The notes under the pieces are model-generated. The model did no database searches. It was not told where the DNA came from and saw only the letters and a list, made by a program, of their open reading frames with translations. A program made the position numbers and the translations under genes. A stretch of DNA of 7,465 nt, taken from Acidimicrobiaceae bacterium. Lineage in GTDB: Bacteria > Actinomycetota > Acidimicrobiia > Acidimicrobiales > Bog-793. Shown piece after piece: positions 6,230-7,465 of the stretch (positions are counted from its first letter, which is position 1; every line of letters starts with the position of its first letter). The stretch spans positions 1-7,465 of the forward strand of contig JAODBN010000223.1 in the NCBI GenBank assembly GCA_025463965.1, in the 5' to 3' direction.

Positions 6230-6301
6230 CTGAGCGGCTGTTTATCCCGCATTCATAAAGGCGACATCTGCGCGCAACGGAGTCCCCTTACCGTTCGCCT
6301 C

Positions 6302-7021
6302 GTGAGTACTCCCTCGCCGACAGGCTCGTATACAGGCTCGTACACGGCGGGAGCACTCGCCTACCACGAGCTAAAGAACCTCATCCTGCTTGGCGACGTG
6401 CCCATTGGCCTGCGGCTTCGCGAGGAGCGCATCGCCGAGCGCCTCGGGGTTTCGCGCACCCCAGTGCGAGAGGCGCTGTTGCGACTTCACGCCGAGCGCT
6501 TCCTCGACCGCCATCCCGAAGGCGGCTTTCGAGTCCTCAACCCGAGCGTCCAGACCATGCGCGATCTCTACGAGATCAGACGTGCCCTCGAGCTCTTCGC
6601 TCTGCGCCGGACCGCAGGCTCGCGGGGCCACGACCGGGACGCGCTTGAGCAACTACGCGATGAATGGCGGGGCATCGATACCGACAGCGCGGCGCTCGAT
6701 CCGGAATTCGTCTTGCTCGACGAGGACTTCCACGGCCGCCTGGCCGAGTCGGCGGGCAACCAGCAGCTCGCCGACGAGCTCCGACAGCTGAGCGAGCGCA
6801 TCCGGCCGGTCCGAACGCACGACTTCATCACCCCGGGGCGTATCGCAAGCACGATCGAGCAGCACCTGGCCATCCTCGACGCGGTGATCGCCCGCCGCAA
6901 CGCCAAGGCTGCTCAGCTCCTCGATGCCCATATTCAGCAGTCGCAAGGCGTGGTGGAGGTGGCGGTGGCACGCATGCTTGAGCGGATGCTGAGCATCGGG
7001 GAACGGGACGTCTCGTGGTAA
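6302..7021 (+). CDS. GntR-family transcriptional regulator, FadR/FCD subfamily
   Basis: A 239-residue DNA-binding regulator. The winged helix-turn-helix spans about residues 18-80, with the hallmark LREERIAERLGVSRTPVREA (39-58). The effector-binding FCD domain spans about 85-230, including EIRRALELFALR (91-102) and the three histidines that usually bind a metal and contact the ligand: H144 (DEDFHGRLAESAGN), H188 (IEQHLAILDAV) and H210 (DAHIQQS). GTG 6302 is chosen because it gives the usual family length; it lacks a strong Shine-Dalgarno (GGAG about 18 bases upstream only). The frame stays open to 6074, but that extension is Arg-rich and unlike the family. Such proteins typically repress a neighbouring catabolic or transport operon until a small carboxylate or related metabolite binds. 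The next gene overlaps it by 7 bases, so it probably controls its own operon including the transporter. The ligand cannot be named from sequence. Confidence 0.92.
   Translation: MSTPSPTGSYTGSYTAGALAYHELKNLILLGDVPIGLRLREERIAERLGVSRTPVREALLRLHAERFLDRHPEGGFRVLNPSVQTMRDLYEIRRALELFALRRTAGSRGHDRDALEQLRDEWRGIDTDSAALDPEFVLLDEDFHGRLAESAGNQQLADELRQLSERIRPVRTHDFITPGRIASTIEQHLAILDAVIARRNAKAAQLLDAHIQQSQGVVEVAVARMLERMLSIGERDVSW
6320..6343 (+). repeat. Tandem 12-bp repeat at the start of the GntR gene
   Basis: ACAGGCTCGTAT (6320-6331) is followed directly by ACAGGCTCGTAC (6332-6343), one mismatch. Being 12 bases it keeps the frame and encodes TGSY twice (residues 7-14, T-G-S-Y-T-G-S-Y). Across the junction it creates GTATAC (6328-6333), a palindrome with the GT...AC core common in FCD-type operators. 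It may be simple slippage or a binding site. Confidence 0.6.
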
Positions 7022-7465
7022 CCGGCCTGGCGGCGCTCGACACGGACCAATCCGTCGCGCCTGTGGACTCGGTGCCGTTGCTGTCGGTGCGGGGCCTGAC
7101 CAAGGTCTTCGGGCCGCTGCGCGCCAACGACGATGTGGAGCTGACCGTCCGTGCCGGTGAAGTCCACGCATTGCTCGGAGAGAACGGGGCCGGCAAGTCG
7201 ACACTCGTGAAGATGCTCTACGGCGTCTATCGTCCCGACGGCGGGCAGATCGCGGTGCACGGTCGCGACGTCTCGATCACGTCGCCGCTCGTGGCGCGCG
7301 ACCTCGGGCTCGGCATGGTGTTCCAGGACCTCCGACTCGTCCCGGCCCTCACCGTGTGGGAGAACGTTGCCCTCCATCTCCGCGAGACCGGCCGCCTGCT
7401 CCGGCCCCGCCGAGTCCAGCAGCTCGTCGCAGAGGCGTCGTCACGCAACGGGCTCTCTGTGCACC
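7015..7465 (+). CDS. ABC transporter ATP-binding protein, simple-sugar/nucleoside type, N-terminal part (3' end outside window)
   Basis: I read 150 codons from GTG 7015, which overlaps the GntR stop by 7 bases. A short leader of about 20 residues precedes the ATPase domain: VRGLTKVFGPLRANDDVELTV (25-45; A-loop region), Walker A GENGAGKST (55-63), YGVYRPDGGQI (69-79) and the Q-loop GMVFQDLRLVPALTVWENVAL with Q104. The HALLGENGAGKSTL...LYGVYRPD pattern and the LVPALTVWENV segment point to the double-ATPase family that energises simple-sugar or nucleoside uptake with BMP-type binding proteins (COG3845, YufO/NupO-like). Signature motif, Walker B and the second ATPase half lie beyond the window. 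Starts at GTG 7063 or 7072 would trim the leader and remove the overlap. Together with the GntR gene it suggests a regulated import operon; the substrate is unknown. Confidence 0.9.
   Translation, partial: MVTGLAALDTDQSVAPVDSVPLLSVRGLTKVFGPLRANDDVELTVRAGEVHALLGENGAGKSTLVKMLYGVYRPDGGQIAVHGRDVSITSPLVARDLGLGMVFQDLRLVPALTVWENVALHLRETGRLLRPRRVQQLVAEASSRNGLSVH

Larger units (their letters stand above)
5844..6301. other. 458-bp gene-free region rich in short inverted repeats
   Basis: I found no convincing coding sequence on either strand. A 63-codon minus-strand frame (6072-5881) and the upstream extension of the GntR frame from 6074 give no recognisable protein. Base composition is less GC-rich than the flanks, with patches such as 5934-5949 and 6239-6260. 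The region holds the inverted repeats annotated separately at 5880-5914, 5947-5968, 5987-5997 and 6215-6229. It must contain the promoter of the GntR gene, but no box pair is convincing. Confidence 0.6.

Noticed and set aside
6074..6301. N-terminal extension of the GntR protein
   Set aside because: The added 76 residues are Arg/Ser-rich and unlike the family; the region contains a hairpin and is probably the promoter/leader.

Overview
The window is high-GC DNA with frequent GTG starts, strong purine-rich ribosome binding sites and tightly overlapping genes, typical of an actinobacterium (Actinomycetota). The best taxonomic clue is a succinate dehydrogenase operon whose iron-sulfur subunit and five-helix membrane anchor resemble, from memory, the mycobacterial Sdh1 type (order anchor, flavoprotein, iron-sulfur protein). 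The genus cannot be fixed from this stretch.

Layout. Positions 1-734 (minus strand) hold the N-terminal 244 codons of a MoxR/magnesium-chelatase-like AAA+ ATPase, cut by the window edge. A 217-bp divergent gap (735-951) with a 9-bp inverted repeat separates it from a plus-strand five-gene operon, 952-5437: SdhC-like anchor, SdhA flavoprotein, SdhB iron-sulfur protein, an SCP2-fold protein and an ABM-domain protein. Every junction is a 1- to 4-base overlap or a 1-base gap, and every start has a good Shine-Dalgarno sequence, so the five proteins are very probably made together. Downstream lie a GC-rich hairpin and a frameshifted glyoxalase/VOC-family remnant (about 5500-5843).

Positions 5844-6301 (458 bp) contain no gene I can support, but hold several short perfect inverted repeats. 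Then come a GntR-family (FadR/FCD) regulator, 6302-7021, and, overlapping it by 7 bases, the start of an ABC-transporter ATPase of the simple-sugar/nucleoside (COG3845, YufO-like) type, 7015 to the window end.

How it fits together. The three Sdh proteins should oxidise succinate (or reduce fumarate) in the cytoplasm and pass electrons through FAD and three iron-sulfur clusters to the membrane anchor and the quinone pool. The anchor carries a Cys/His-rich motif in place of an obvious heme-b arrangement. The two trailing small genes are not standard Sdh subunits; their coupling to this complex is the most interesting point in the window. The regulator-transporter pair looks like the beginning of a separate, ligand-controlled uptake operon. 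I saw no CRISPR array, insertion sequence, rRNA or tRNA.
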